From Trissonchulus latispiculum (Eukaryota > Nematoda > Enoplea > Enoplida > Ironidae), in assembly GCA_030248195.1 (NCBI GenBank), contig JASAND010028790.1, positions 62,001-126,000 on the forward strand: a DNA stretch of 64,000 bases. The letters are read 5' to 3'. Shown here in pieces: positions 10,632 to 22,506 of this stretch. The notes beneath the pieces are model-generated. The model made no database searches. It had not been told where the DNA came from and worked only from the letters and a program-made list of their open reading frames with translations. Position 1 is the first letter of the stretch, and each line of letters opens with the position of its first letter. The position numbers and the translations under genes are program-made.

Positions 10632-10798
10632 CTAACATGTTCCAGCTGCGGTGGTTGTGGTAGCTGGCAGATGTGCGGCCCTATAGGCGGTATGCAGGCG
10701 GTGCGGTGGGTCTGGCCATTTTGCACGGATGTTCGCCACAAACTCTGGTTCGGGCAATACTGTGCTGGTGGGAGTTGTGGAGTTAGAAGACACAGAAT
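10632..10798 (-). CDS. Patj/Mpdz: Exon E20, last coding exon with stop TAG
   Basis: Acceptor TATCTCTTCAG precedes 10798. The exon completes a split Tyr codon from E19 and adds 54 residues (start [19 protein letters not shown]) before TAG at 10632. No domain is recognised; the end is Thr/Ala-rich. Phase fits E19. It lies entirely between the two direct repeats at 10494-10604 and 10860-10970, so it may be an exon made from, or captured by, a mobile element. Confidence 0.6.
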
Positions 10799-13700
10799 CT
10801 GAAGAGATAATCATGATTTAAATTTTAGTATATTTGAACATTTTTAAGGAGAGAGAAAATGTTGTAACCGGTGATTGTGTGATTGTATCCGTTGCTTGAA
10901 AATGTAGGAAAAGTTCTTGTTTAGAACTAATTACTGATCGGAAGTTTGAGCACTATATAAATGTGCTGTTTTGCAATTAAAGCTCAGTCTTTGGGTTGGA
11001 CTCAAGATAAAAGCATATAAAAGCATAAGTGATATAAAGCATACAAAGCAACTGAACGGGAATGGAACTTGGAAGAATGATTCGTAGCTCTGTTAGTTTA
11101 TCACCAATATCACAGATGATAGATTACTTTAGGAGTGTAGGGAAAACAAAAAGTCAACTCCTAGATTTATACTACTTAGTTTAGTTACCAAGGTAATGCA
11201 TAACTTTATCATTGCAGGTGGTCAAATGCAGTTTATACATTTCTAGGTATATAAATCATCTATTATTGAGCTCTTATGGATGTACCTAAGAATGGATAAG
11301 GAAAGGTAATATGAACGATACGTTCAAAATCCCAACGGCTTCGAACAAGGAGACGTGGTCCACTAAATTTTTGCTGATTTAGGCAATGTAGGCTATGCAT
11401 ATTTAGATGTATATGATACGAAGTTATGTACGACAAAAGACGTAGAGAAGATTGTTACGTATGTAGTTTTTGGTATGTTTTGTTAACCAACGGAATTTCC
11501 AATTTTTTAGTAGATCTTTTGTTAAAACGCATGCTAATAATAATAGCTCATAGTAGCTCTTCGGTTACACTTGCTTATTACGACTCATCAGCCGGAAGGG
11601 TTTTTCAATTATATGTGTGCAGTATGTACGTAGTACTATATACGTACTACATGTACTATATGTACTGTCAAGAGTACATAATAATAACTAAGAGTGTAAC
11701 AAGCGTTACACTCTTGCTTATTAGGCTGGGGACAACATCTGCACGATATTGGCTGACCCCCCACAAATTGGACCGGAGGACCCCCCCCCCCTAAACAAAT
11801 GAGTACTTTGTACACATTTGTGTACCATCACTCGCCTGTATGCTTATGTGTTGAAGCCAGAAACGTTCTATCAGCAGCTGGCAGATTTGGGGGGGGGGGT
11901 CAGCCGTTATCCTGCAGATGATGTCCCCAGCCTAATAACTAAGAGTGTGACGCTTGTCACGCTGTTAGTTATTATGTACTCTTGGTTGTACTGTATACCT
12001 ATTAATACTGTATCCAATGTGCTTCTGTTGCGAGCTTTCTAACACAAACATAACGTGCAAATTTCTTTGAAGTGATGGGTTTAATTTGTGGGGGGTCAGC
12101 CGTTATCGTGCAGATGATGTCCCCAGCCTAATAACTAAGAGTGTGACGCTTGTCACACTGTTAGTTATTATGTACTCTTGGTTGTACTGTATACCTATTA
12201 CAGTATATGTGCATTTTCAATATGGAACGTTTGCTGAAACTAAGATTTAATCCCACTAATTAATCATTCATGTATCACCGTCATACAAAATATATATAAT
12301 GCTTAAGCTTACAGTGAGAGGAAGCAAATATAGCCTGAATGAGACGTTCTGCAGCAACCTCGGCCGGACTTCCAGCCGGATGTCGCTGTTCGAAGTTGAG
12401 GAAGGAAGGCATAGAGTCCTCGTCAGAAAGGGTGGGAGAGTGCATTTTCTCGGAAGAAATGGGAGGCTCTTCACTCGCTGATTTCTGGGCGCTGGGAGAG
12501 TCTGCCATATAGGGAGATCTAGAACAGAAAAATAAAGACTAAACTGATTGTCTGTGCCGTAGAACCATAAAGCTAGAGACTGTCTAACTTTGATAAAAAA
12601 TTTTAAGTACATCCAGTGTTGTAAGAGTTTAGCTAATAACGTTTCTGACTGCCTGTTAACAAATAATTTGATATGAGCTGCTGAACCAAAGGAAAGACCA
12701 TCCCGCCTTGATCTGTTTCCTCGAAATCGCAACAATCCGGACACGGTATGTAAATAAAGATTTAAATCAGGTAAAACTAAAAGTGACAAGTTCAACAGAA
12801 AAACGTGCTGCAGAAATGATTTAGAGAAATGGTAAACAAACGTTAAACATTATCGGATGCTCATCATTTTTATCTAAATTCAAGAAAAATAGAGAATCCT
12901 ACAAATCAGCTAGAATATACGTAGTGGTGCTGTTGTGGTGCTGTGCAGCAAGAGACAAGCAATGTTCGAAGAATTATATGGAAATTGTTCCAGTTCAATA
13001 CTAACCAATGTAACTTAATTTTCGTTACTGAAATTATGAAATTGGATTCTTAAGCCAGTACGGTGCTGAAAGCATTGAAGCCAATCTGGTCTATATCCTA
13101 CATATAGCTTTCTGAGTTTGAGCATGCCCAGGAAATTATTAGGTAGCAAGCAAGCATGAAAATAAGCGTAATTCGTAGCTTAAATCTACGAAAAATAGAG
13201 AGGGGCTGTACTGACTCTTGGTTCTATTGCAGCTATTTATGTAGGTTGTAGATTGTTCGTAGCATTGCAGGCAGTACTTCAATAATAATTTATTCTACGA
13301 GTTGTAAATTCGCCTAGCGTAACAGTAGCAGCCCACCACACGGAACAAATTACAACAGCGATTTATGAAAAAGAAAGAAAAAGTTAAGCAAAAAGTATGA
13401 GTAGTATATGAAAGGGGAATAGATGCGGTCCCATTAATATATAGAGATATGCAAGCAACGCGACAAACAAGCTAACTTACTGATAGTAATTAGGGAAAGT
13501 CCTAAGACAGAAAATCACAATGACGCAAACAAAACCCTTAATTGCTTTGTTTGTGCTTCTTCAAGGCTCGTTCAATTCAGCTCGTTCTCACTGTATGTAA
13601 TGATAGATTTAATGCGATCGAAACTTTACAAGAGCAGGCAAGAAACAGTTTAGTTACAAAATTTTCTAAACAAGAGTGCCTTAAACTGAGGCATACAAGC

Positions 13701-16700
13701 GTTTTCAGGACAATACTGATTCTTAGCTTGCGAATAATCACAACAACAAATAGCTTCGGACAACAACGTGCTAATGCAGCATGAAAACGACAATTGGTCT
13801 TACCTTGGAGACATTCTATTTATAGACTGAAGAGCGAAATCTTGAACTGGGTTTCCTTGTTCCTTTAGCCACTGATCCTTATATTTAAGTGCTTCAACGC
13901 CAGGAATGAAAGTCACACTAAAATTTTAATAACATATAATGCTTAATATATAGAGAATATAGAGTCTGTGAAGAATATTAAAGGTTTCTGAAATCCTTCT
14001 CTGAAAATCTTGTTTTAATTTTTCAAGTCAAGTAAAGGTTTTTTTAATCTTAATCCTTACGTCCTGCTGAATTCAAACACTGATTAATCAAGACGTCTTC
14101 TATTTCCTTCCAACAGTAACAAAAACTTAGTGCTTACTGGAAGTCAATGCATATCAGATTAGTTCTTCGGAGTATTGCTCGAGCCTGAGAGTTTGTGACA
14201 TTTTTCAGATTCTCATTATTGATTTTCACTAGCAAATCGCCAACATGAACTCTACCATCCTTGCCAAAAGCACCACTTTTATGAATATCCTTGACCATGC
14301 ACCCGTTGATTGCTTTGTCCACTGTTTCCAGCTTAACGCCTACAACACAAGACAAATTTCAAAAGGGAATTTTTGGAAATTTTATGACAAAAAATTTATT
14401 TAAAAGGTGAAGATACAACTCGACTATACATTAGTTATGAGTCATAAATTATTATCCGACTAGATATTCCTGATCTCATCAGATCTCATAAAATAAAAAT
14501 ATAAAAAGCATAAATAAAGCATATATAAATAAAAAAGCATTTATAAAATCTCATATAAAAAGCAGAAATAAACGTAGAACATGCTAAAACTCCGCAAAAT
14601 TTTAACACCAATTTAACATTCCGTGTATGTATGCTTAAAATATTCTACGTTTGCTAAATAAGTTTGTGTCTATTTCCTAAACAATGTAAAATATACGTAC
14701 GTAGAGTTTGCATTGTTAGATAGAACTGTTCATATATTACAAGGTATGTATTTTATATATTAGGTTGTACCAAGAGTGCATAATTGCACTATATATTAGA
14801 AGAAGAGTAAGCAACTAGAGGGCTTCTCTTCACTGCATTGCGTAACGGTGCTCCGCCCACAATACGTGGATGTTCCCCCGTTTGGTGGGAAGTAGCTCTC
14901 TTCGATAAAGCATACCCCCCCTCCGTTTGGTGGGGGGTAGCAGAAAAGAGGTCCCCGTTTGGTGAGGGGTAGCCAACAGCCAATCAGATTGCAGAGACCC
15001 CCTCTCCGTTTGGTGGGGGGTATCGCAGAAGTAGTATAAAAAGGGGCGTTCTACGACAGAGGCGCAGGAGGAGCTTGAGGCAGGACCTACGCAACCAGTT
15101 GAGGCACGTCCTACATATTTGTATTCTACTAGTTTATAGCTCTTCAGGAACCTCATACTATCTAATTATCTTTTAAAAACTGGTTTAAACCAGTTTCGTT
15201 AACCTACTTTCCTACCTATAAATACAACTCCACAATGGTAAGTTTTCAGTCATGACTACTGCATTTGTTGCTGTTGCGTGCATTGAAGTTCAGAAGTTGG
15301 GAGATATCCCTTTAGAGGTGACTGTATTAATTCAACGGCCCAAGTCTCATCAGCCGGAAATACATCATTTGTTTATTCGTGCTCCCTATGATCTGGAGAA
15401 ACTAGCATCAAATCAACAGGAGACTATCCACCATATCACCAGACGATCATGTTTCGAATGGGATTGCAGTCCTCATCTACGAACCTGGGACCAAGCAATG
15501 GACCTCATCTCCAACATCTTGAAGGATGCCAATGTTGACAAGGTTATCACCAAGGGTATTTCCCAGTGGAACATAATTCGTTCTGGGTTGATGGAAAGGG
15601 GAAACTTTGTCAGGGTAATTGAGGCTGGTACCTTGAGGGTTCCCAGCTACATGCTATTGAGTGATGGCGAAGGCTATGGCTGCTGTCCGGACCACATGCT
15701 AAGAGATGGAGCTAAATACTGCTCAGCTCACCGAGCTCATCAACTGCTACACTCAATTCTGAATGAAGAACAAGATAGTTAATAACATTTATATTAATAA
15801 TGCTTGTTGTATACAGTATGCTTATTATTATATTATTCAATAAAAATCAAACCAGTTGGTGTTTATTGATAGCTAGGAACTACGCGTCAACATGCTTACA
15901 TGCTTACACGTCAGCATGCTTACATGCTAACGTTAGCATGTTTACACTTACACGTCAGCATGCTTACATGCTTACGTCAGCATGTTTACACTTAGACGTC
16001 AGCATGCTTACATGCTTACATCAGCATGTTTACACTTACACGTCAGCATGCTTACATGCTTTCGTCTGCATGTTTACACTTACAGGTCAGCATGCTTACA
16101 CGCTTTCGTCAACATGCTTACACTTACACGTCAGCATGCTTACATGCTTACGTCAACATGTTTACACTAGCCGTCAGCATGCTTAATTTTATATCACAGA
16201 CAGGTTTATATCTTCGCGATTTATGAAACCTATACAGATTTTTCTGCTAAATTATATTAAAAGAAATTATTATGAACTAAAGAAAAATGTATCTTTGTAA
16301 AGTGTGTGGTGAGCAATACTTGCATCGCCAGTCATTGCATCGTCACTCGCACATGGATCACTTAGAAGAATCCGATGTGCAATCTGATGATTCTGATATG
16401 GAAACAAACTCTCTAATGAAACGAGGTCTCTACAGACTTTCCAGAAATATTCATAAGGATCCGCTAACGACTCATCATTGGAATCGCTGCAAGACTCCGA
16501 CTGATCAGATTGGTTTGACTTTGTAGAAGCATTTGTTTCCATATCAGAATCATCAGATTGCACATCGGATTCTTCTAAGTGATCCATGTGCGAGTGACGA
16601 TACAATGACTGGCGATGCAAGTATCGCTTACCACACACTTTACAAAGATACATTTTTCTTTAGTTCATAATAATTTCTTTTAATATAATTTAGCAGCATA

Positions 16701-19700
16701 ATCTGTATAGGTTTCATAAATCGCGAAGATGTAAACCTGTCTGTGATATAAAATTAAGCATGCTGACGGCTAGTGTAAACATGTTGACGTAAGCATGTAA
16801 GCATGCTGACGTGTAAGTGTAAACATGTTGACGAAAGCATGTAAGCATGCTGACGTGTAAGTGTAAACATACTGACGAAAGCATGTAAGCATGCTGACGT
16901 GTAAGTGTAAACATGCTGACGTAAGCATGTAAGCATGCTGACGTAAGCATGTAAGCATGCTGACGTAAGCATGTAGCATGCTGACGTGTAAGTGTAAACA
17001 TGCTGACGTAAGCATGTAAGCATGCTGACGTGTAAGCATGTAAGCATGTTGACACGTAGTTCCTAGCTGTCTTTAAACACCAACTAGTTTGATTTTTATT
17101 GAATAATATAATAATAAGCATACTGTATACAACAAGCATTATTAATACAAATGTTTTTAACTGTCTTGTTCTTCATTCAGGATTGAGTGTAGCAGTTGAT
17201 GAGCTCGGTGAGCTGAGCAGTATTTAGCTCCATCTCTTAGCATGTGGTCCGGACAGCAGCCATAGCCTTCGCCATCACTCAATAGCATGTAGCTGGGAAC
17301 CCTCAAGGTACCAGCCTCAATTACCCTGACAAAGTTTCCCCTTTCCATCAACCCAGAACGAATTATGTTCCACTGGGAAATACCCTTGGTGATAACCTTG
17401 TCAACATTGGCATCCTTCAAGATGTTGGTGATGAGGTCCATTGCTTGGTCTCAAGTTCGTAGATGAGGACTGCAATCCCATTCGAAACATGATCGTCTGG
17501 TGATATAGTGGATAGTCTCCTGTTGATTTGATGCTAGTTTCTCCAGATCATAGGGAGCACGAATAAACAAATGATGTATATCCGGCTGATGAGACTTGGG
17601 CCGTTGAATTAATACAGTCACCTCTAAAGGGATATCTCCCAACTTCTGAACTCCAATCCATGCAACAGCAACAAATGCAGTAGTCATGACTGAAAACTTA
17701 CCTTTGTGGAGTTGTATTTATAGGTAGGAAAGTAGCTTAGCGAAACTGGCTTAAACCGGTTTTTAAAAGATAATTAGATAGTATGAGGTTTCTGAAGAGC
17801 TATAAACTAGTAGAATACAAATATGTAGGACGTGCCTCAACTGGTTGCGTAGGATCTGCCTCAAGCGAAACAAACTATTTGCGTAGGATCTGCCTCCAGC
17901 GCCTCCTGCGCCTCTGTCCTAGAGCGCCCCTTTTTATACTACTAGCAGAGGATTACGGTAGTTTTTGTTCTATTCGAAAATTTGTCCCCGTTTGGTGGGG
18001 GGTATGCAAAAGGGGTCCCCGTTTGGGGGCGGTCGCTAACAGCCAATCAGATTCAGCCAATCTTTGCCTGTCTTGACGACGCCCCCCCACAAACAGGGAC
18101 GCCTACGCCCCCACCAAACGGGGACGTCTTTTGACCACCCCCCACCAAACGGGAACCACTTTTTGCTACCCCCCACCAAACGGGGAGGGGGTATGCCTGT
18201 CGACCCCCCCAAACGGGGGAACATTCGCGTATTGTGGTCGGAGCACCGTTACGCAATGCCAAGAAGAGGAGCTCTCTAGTGGCTCACTCTTCTTTTAATA
18301 TATAATAGAATTATGAACTCTTGGTTGTACTTTACAGTAATAATTATTCTTGAGCGCATATCTTACCTACGGGGAGGTTTCCCTTTTTAATTCTGATGGT
18401 TTGCTCCAGCTTGGTTGGAAGGTGAATGATATCAGCACCCCAGGCACTACGAAGCAGTGAAGGAGAAGGGGAAGGACTCATACTTGGACTTGATCCCAAG
18501 GACCAACCGGAAGACATGGAAAGAAAGCTCTGAAGCAAAGCAAAGTAATACACAACTGGCTGACAAATGTGAGAGCTGAAAGAAGTTATGGAGACTTCGC
18601 AATTTAGACTTGAAGAAATAATTTGCATTGTAGATTGTAAACTTCGGATGTGCCAGTGCCAGCATAAAATTACCGATCTATGTATGCATATCACGAAACT
18701 TGCGCAGGTTGTTAGATCCAAATAAATCGTAGGTATTACCTTTGACATATTTTATAGCATAATCTGGCAACCAAGTGTAACTTTAATGACTGACTGACAG
18801 AAACTACTAACCGCAACAACAAGATGATGATAACACATTCTAATTAGTTTGGTAAAATGCGGGATAAAGTTCCGCTAAATGTTTTAATCAAAAAATGCAG
18901 GGATTCGTTTTCAAAAAGTAATGACTAATGTAGGTAGCGAGGTCCACATAAAGCCTCCTTTTAAATTGTCGCGATGGCCATTTGCGAGCCTACTGAAATT
19001 AGGCGAAGACAAAAGCGAAGACTTTGGACAAGCTAGATATCGTAATAAAAAGGAAATGGACAGTAAATTTCCGTGTTCCCCTCAACACTTTCATCAGCTA
19101 TTGAAAATCTATTGCCCTATTCAGACTAGTTTCATTGAAATTCATCAGCAATTAGTCATAAAACAAGGCAAAACTTTGATGTTGATCAAGAGTGTGTCAG
19201 AAACCACTTTTAAACCGGAATAACTTGATCAACTTAGATTTAATCGGTCTGAGACGAAGCTACGGACGCTTTGGCGGTTCTCATTAACCTTACTGACCTT
19301 AATTAGCATTATTAGTTTGCTCTGACTGTAAGAATTTGCACGAACTTAGAAGGTAATGCTGTCATTTCTAAGCATTCGAATGCTCAGAGTAGGCCTAGCC
19401 CGTAAACACTTTGTGATGTCCGGCGCGGCCTCACCCCCAGAAAAGCTCTGAGCGAGAAGTGAGCAAGTGAACCAAAAATTTTGTTTAACAATGTATTCTG
19501 CACCCCAGAATAAACAGTACAAAATCTGAACAAAAACTGAATAGAAAACTGGCTTCGGATTCGGTGCCTGGATGATAAAAGAACTTTATAATTATTTATT
19601 TAGGCTTTATTATTAATATAAAAATACTTTAATGTTATAATAAAAATACTGTATTAACTTGAACCTTTTTGGGAAAACGAGGAATTGTGCTAAACAGAAC

Positions 19701-22460
19701 AGTGTCTGTATGAATCTGTTCCAATTTTTTCCAATAGGCTTAGCAGCATAGCAGAAAATCTTGACGGCGGATAGATTGTTTAGGTCTTGATTTTTCAATA
19801 AGGTTTTATGTTCTTCGGCTCTTACGAAAAAATCTTTATTTTAATGGTCACACTTATAACTTTCCCTCAAGTTAAAATACTAAACCTCATAAAAGATAGC
19901 ATTCAGAATCAATGCATGACTGAAGGACTGTATATCATATCTACTTTTTGAAGTGTAGCAGTCATATCCAGCAGGATAACGAAAGCTGTCAAAAAGTGAA
20001 GTCAGCGAGAAACTTGTCACTTCTGACTTGCTACACATTCACTCAAACCAGAAAACAATTTTCTAAATGTCGCTGAGTTAGGGATGTGCATTGGCTTAAA
20101 TTGTGCAATTATTATACGCTTTCGCTAACCCCAAAATTGGAAATAACCATTCACGAGGAAGGCTAAGCTCAATGTAGCGCACGCACAACGTAGGGATATC
20201 TCATAGCTACTACATTGGAATGACTGTTTTTACAAATTTCCGACATTTTCCGGATCGTCTATGATTGAAAAATTTGGAAAGACAACTACAGCATTGTTCA
20301 TTGTTCCTAGCAATCCTCTTCGACAAATCCCGTATTTACAACTGATACAGTCATCAATACATTGCAGACACAGATCTCTAGTCTCTAGACTTCATTTTTA
20401 TAAATGTTCAAATGCTACAATACAAGCATAACATACCCCGTCCAAATAGCTACTGGCCACAGACGGATTTGTTTGCAAACTGGCATGACTAGCTACATGG
20501 CCGTATGATGTCTAAAATGTAAACAATTAAAGAATAGGCACATCCAAAACCTTAAATGGTTCAAATTAAACTTTAATCAGTTATTTTGCTTTTGTAAATC
20601 ACTTATCATCGTCTATGACATGATGAACCGGTGACTCGACGGAGCCCGAACTCACTGACCCAAAGACCCGCATGCTTGGCTTTTCACAAAATCCAAAATC
20701 CCACAGAATAACATAGATTTAGTTTACAAGAGCTAAATTTTTTGTGTTCTTCGCTCGTCGTGACCAGTCCGAAAATTAAGGCAAAAATTAGTTCTTGGTT
20801 TACAAAATGCAAGAAAGAATTGTCCTTTGAAACCAATGTTCTTTCCATAACAGTAGTCTCCTACTGTTATGAGCTATCGCTATCGCTATGAGCTATCGCT
20901 CTGTTTAGCCAGAGTTAAAGCAGCGCACAATGAAGATTAATAACGTCATTAAATTCCATAAATTTGTCCATAAATTTGAAACGAATGCTTCTTTTTTAGG
21001 CAAAACAATTCACTAGCACAGCCCGAGCCGCATGTTCACTTTGCTCCTATTTCAGGTGGAAGACAAACAAAATATAAGGAGTTAAGCATGCCTAAAAGTT
21101 TTAAGAGGAAGCCGCAACCTCATGCACCAGTTATATACAAATATTTATAGTCAGAACCAGACGTAACTAAAATCCGGTGCCCATCCTTACCATAACAAAC
21201 AACTAATGGGAGCACTACTGGAGCTAACCTTTAGAAATATCTATGCAGGGAATCCATTCACTGATACAAACAGGATAAGAAGCTAATTATAATTTCCTAA
21301 GGTTTGGAGCCAACTAATGTGAGGCCGTTTTTGCGGAGAAAGAAGCTTTAACGTAAGGACTTCATTTAATCTGAGCCTAAACATGCCCGTTGCTCTGATT
21401 ACAGCATCACATCACATCACAGAGTTTTATTTAGGAATTTAGGCAGCTAGTTAGTAAGGAGGAATTCCTTACTTGTTGGGTCAGATTGCGTCGGCGTTTT
21501 GCCTCACTACTCCAGCCTTGATTAGACTTAGGCAATGGGGGTGATGGTTGCACAGATATAGAATGCTAAAACCAAAAGCAGCAAGCAGGCGCTCTACGTA
21601 CACAGAAATATAATACTAATAATAAATTATCACCATTCACTGGCTGTATATTCGCCTTGTTAGATGCATTAGGTTGGAGTTGAAACTGGTTATTGAAATT
21701 GGCATAAAAACTGGCTTGCCTGAAGAGTCGATTATCTATTGTCTTTATTAGCCGAATGACAGCTCACAGTAGCTGATCACATGTCTTTAATATCGGCGGA
21801 TCTGTTCAGCTGATATTGTTGGAAAAAGAAAAACAAGATATAAACTTCAAGCGTCCAATTGGCCTCGAAACAATCAACAATTTTTCGTAACAAGCAATAC
21901 CATGGCTAACCAAGTTTCAACTCTGACCATTGCAAGCAAAAAGTGTGACAAAATTAACTGGTTTGGATTCCTTAGCATTGCTAAAATGGGCTGCAAAAAG
22001 ACCTGTTGCAAGCATGATAAATGTTTAGCTGAAAATCATGCAGTGGGGAAAGTGATATAAAACATTCAAAATTAAAACAAAACTAAATAATTAGTACTTT
22101 ATCGATGTCTGAATGTTCTGACCTAATAAGGGAACAGTTTCAAATAATTTTAGGTCTTACGTGATATATACTGCCTGGGAGACAGAAAAAAGTTCAACAC
22201 TTAACGGTCGTCGTTTCTGATTGACTGAAGTTTATGGTAAGCGATGGGTAAATGCTGGTAGGGACAACTAGAAAGCAGGGCCGTGTCAAGATATAAGTTA
22301 GAACCTCCAGAACCCCCATCAGAAAAAAGGAGGTTCTCAATTTTTCTTCGTGCGTTTGTATCCAACACTCGGTGACTATGGCTACATACGTGACTACGTT
22401 GCAGATCTTTTCTGACACTTTACATAGTTTACTTCATGGTATGTTGATAATGTGTATATT

Positions 22461-22506
<46 letters not shown>

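Larger units (their letters stand above)
10494..10970 (+). mobile_element. TRIM-like element: two 111-bp direct repeats around 255 bp
   Basis: 10494-10604 and 10860-10970 are direct repeats differing at four of 111 positions. Each begins TGTTG and contains a TATA-like ACATAAATG or TATATAAATG near its end. A purine tract (AAGGAGAGAGAAAA) immediately precedes the second copy, as a polypurine tract precedes a 3' LTR. The primer site and the exact 3' end of the repeat are unclear, and no target duplication is evident. The internal 255 bp contain exon E20 of the PDZ gene in antisense, so it could be a terminal-repeat retrotransposon in miniature or another kind of duplication. Confidence 0.55.
14771..18323. 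mobile_element. Giant palindromic CAAGAG-family element with mirrored MAEL-like and zinc-finger genes
   Basis: Starts CAAGAGTGCATAATTGCAC and ends with the inverse of a close variant (GAACTCTTG). Both sides are flanked by GTTGTAC (14764-14770 and 18324-18330), a 7-bp target duplication. The two arms (about 14771-16400 and 16531-18323) are inverted copies, some percent diverged, around a 130-bp unique centre. From each end inward: TIR, G-rich subterminal repeats (CCCCGTTTGGTGGGGGGTA type), TATA box, a 176-codon MAEL-like gene, polyadenylation signal, a 22-bp minisatellite and a C2H2 zinc-finger frame. No transposase of a known superfamily was seen. It lies in the intron between E16 and E17 of the PDZ gene. 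Confidence 0.85.

Noticed and set aside
15885..16182. CRISPR-like repeat array
   Set aside because: Units are tandem with no unique spacers, inside a eukaryotic transposable element.
15800..16226. Long plus-strand frames rich in Leu, His and Cys
   Set aside because: They are translations of the 22-bp minisatellite; the mirrored array gives the same on the other strand.
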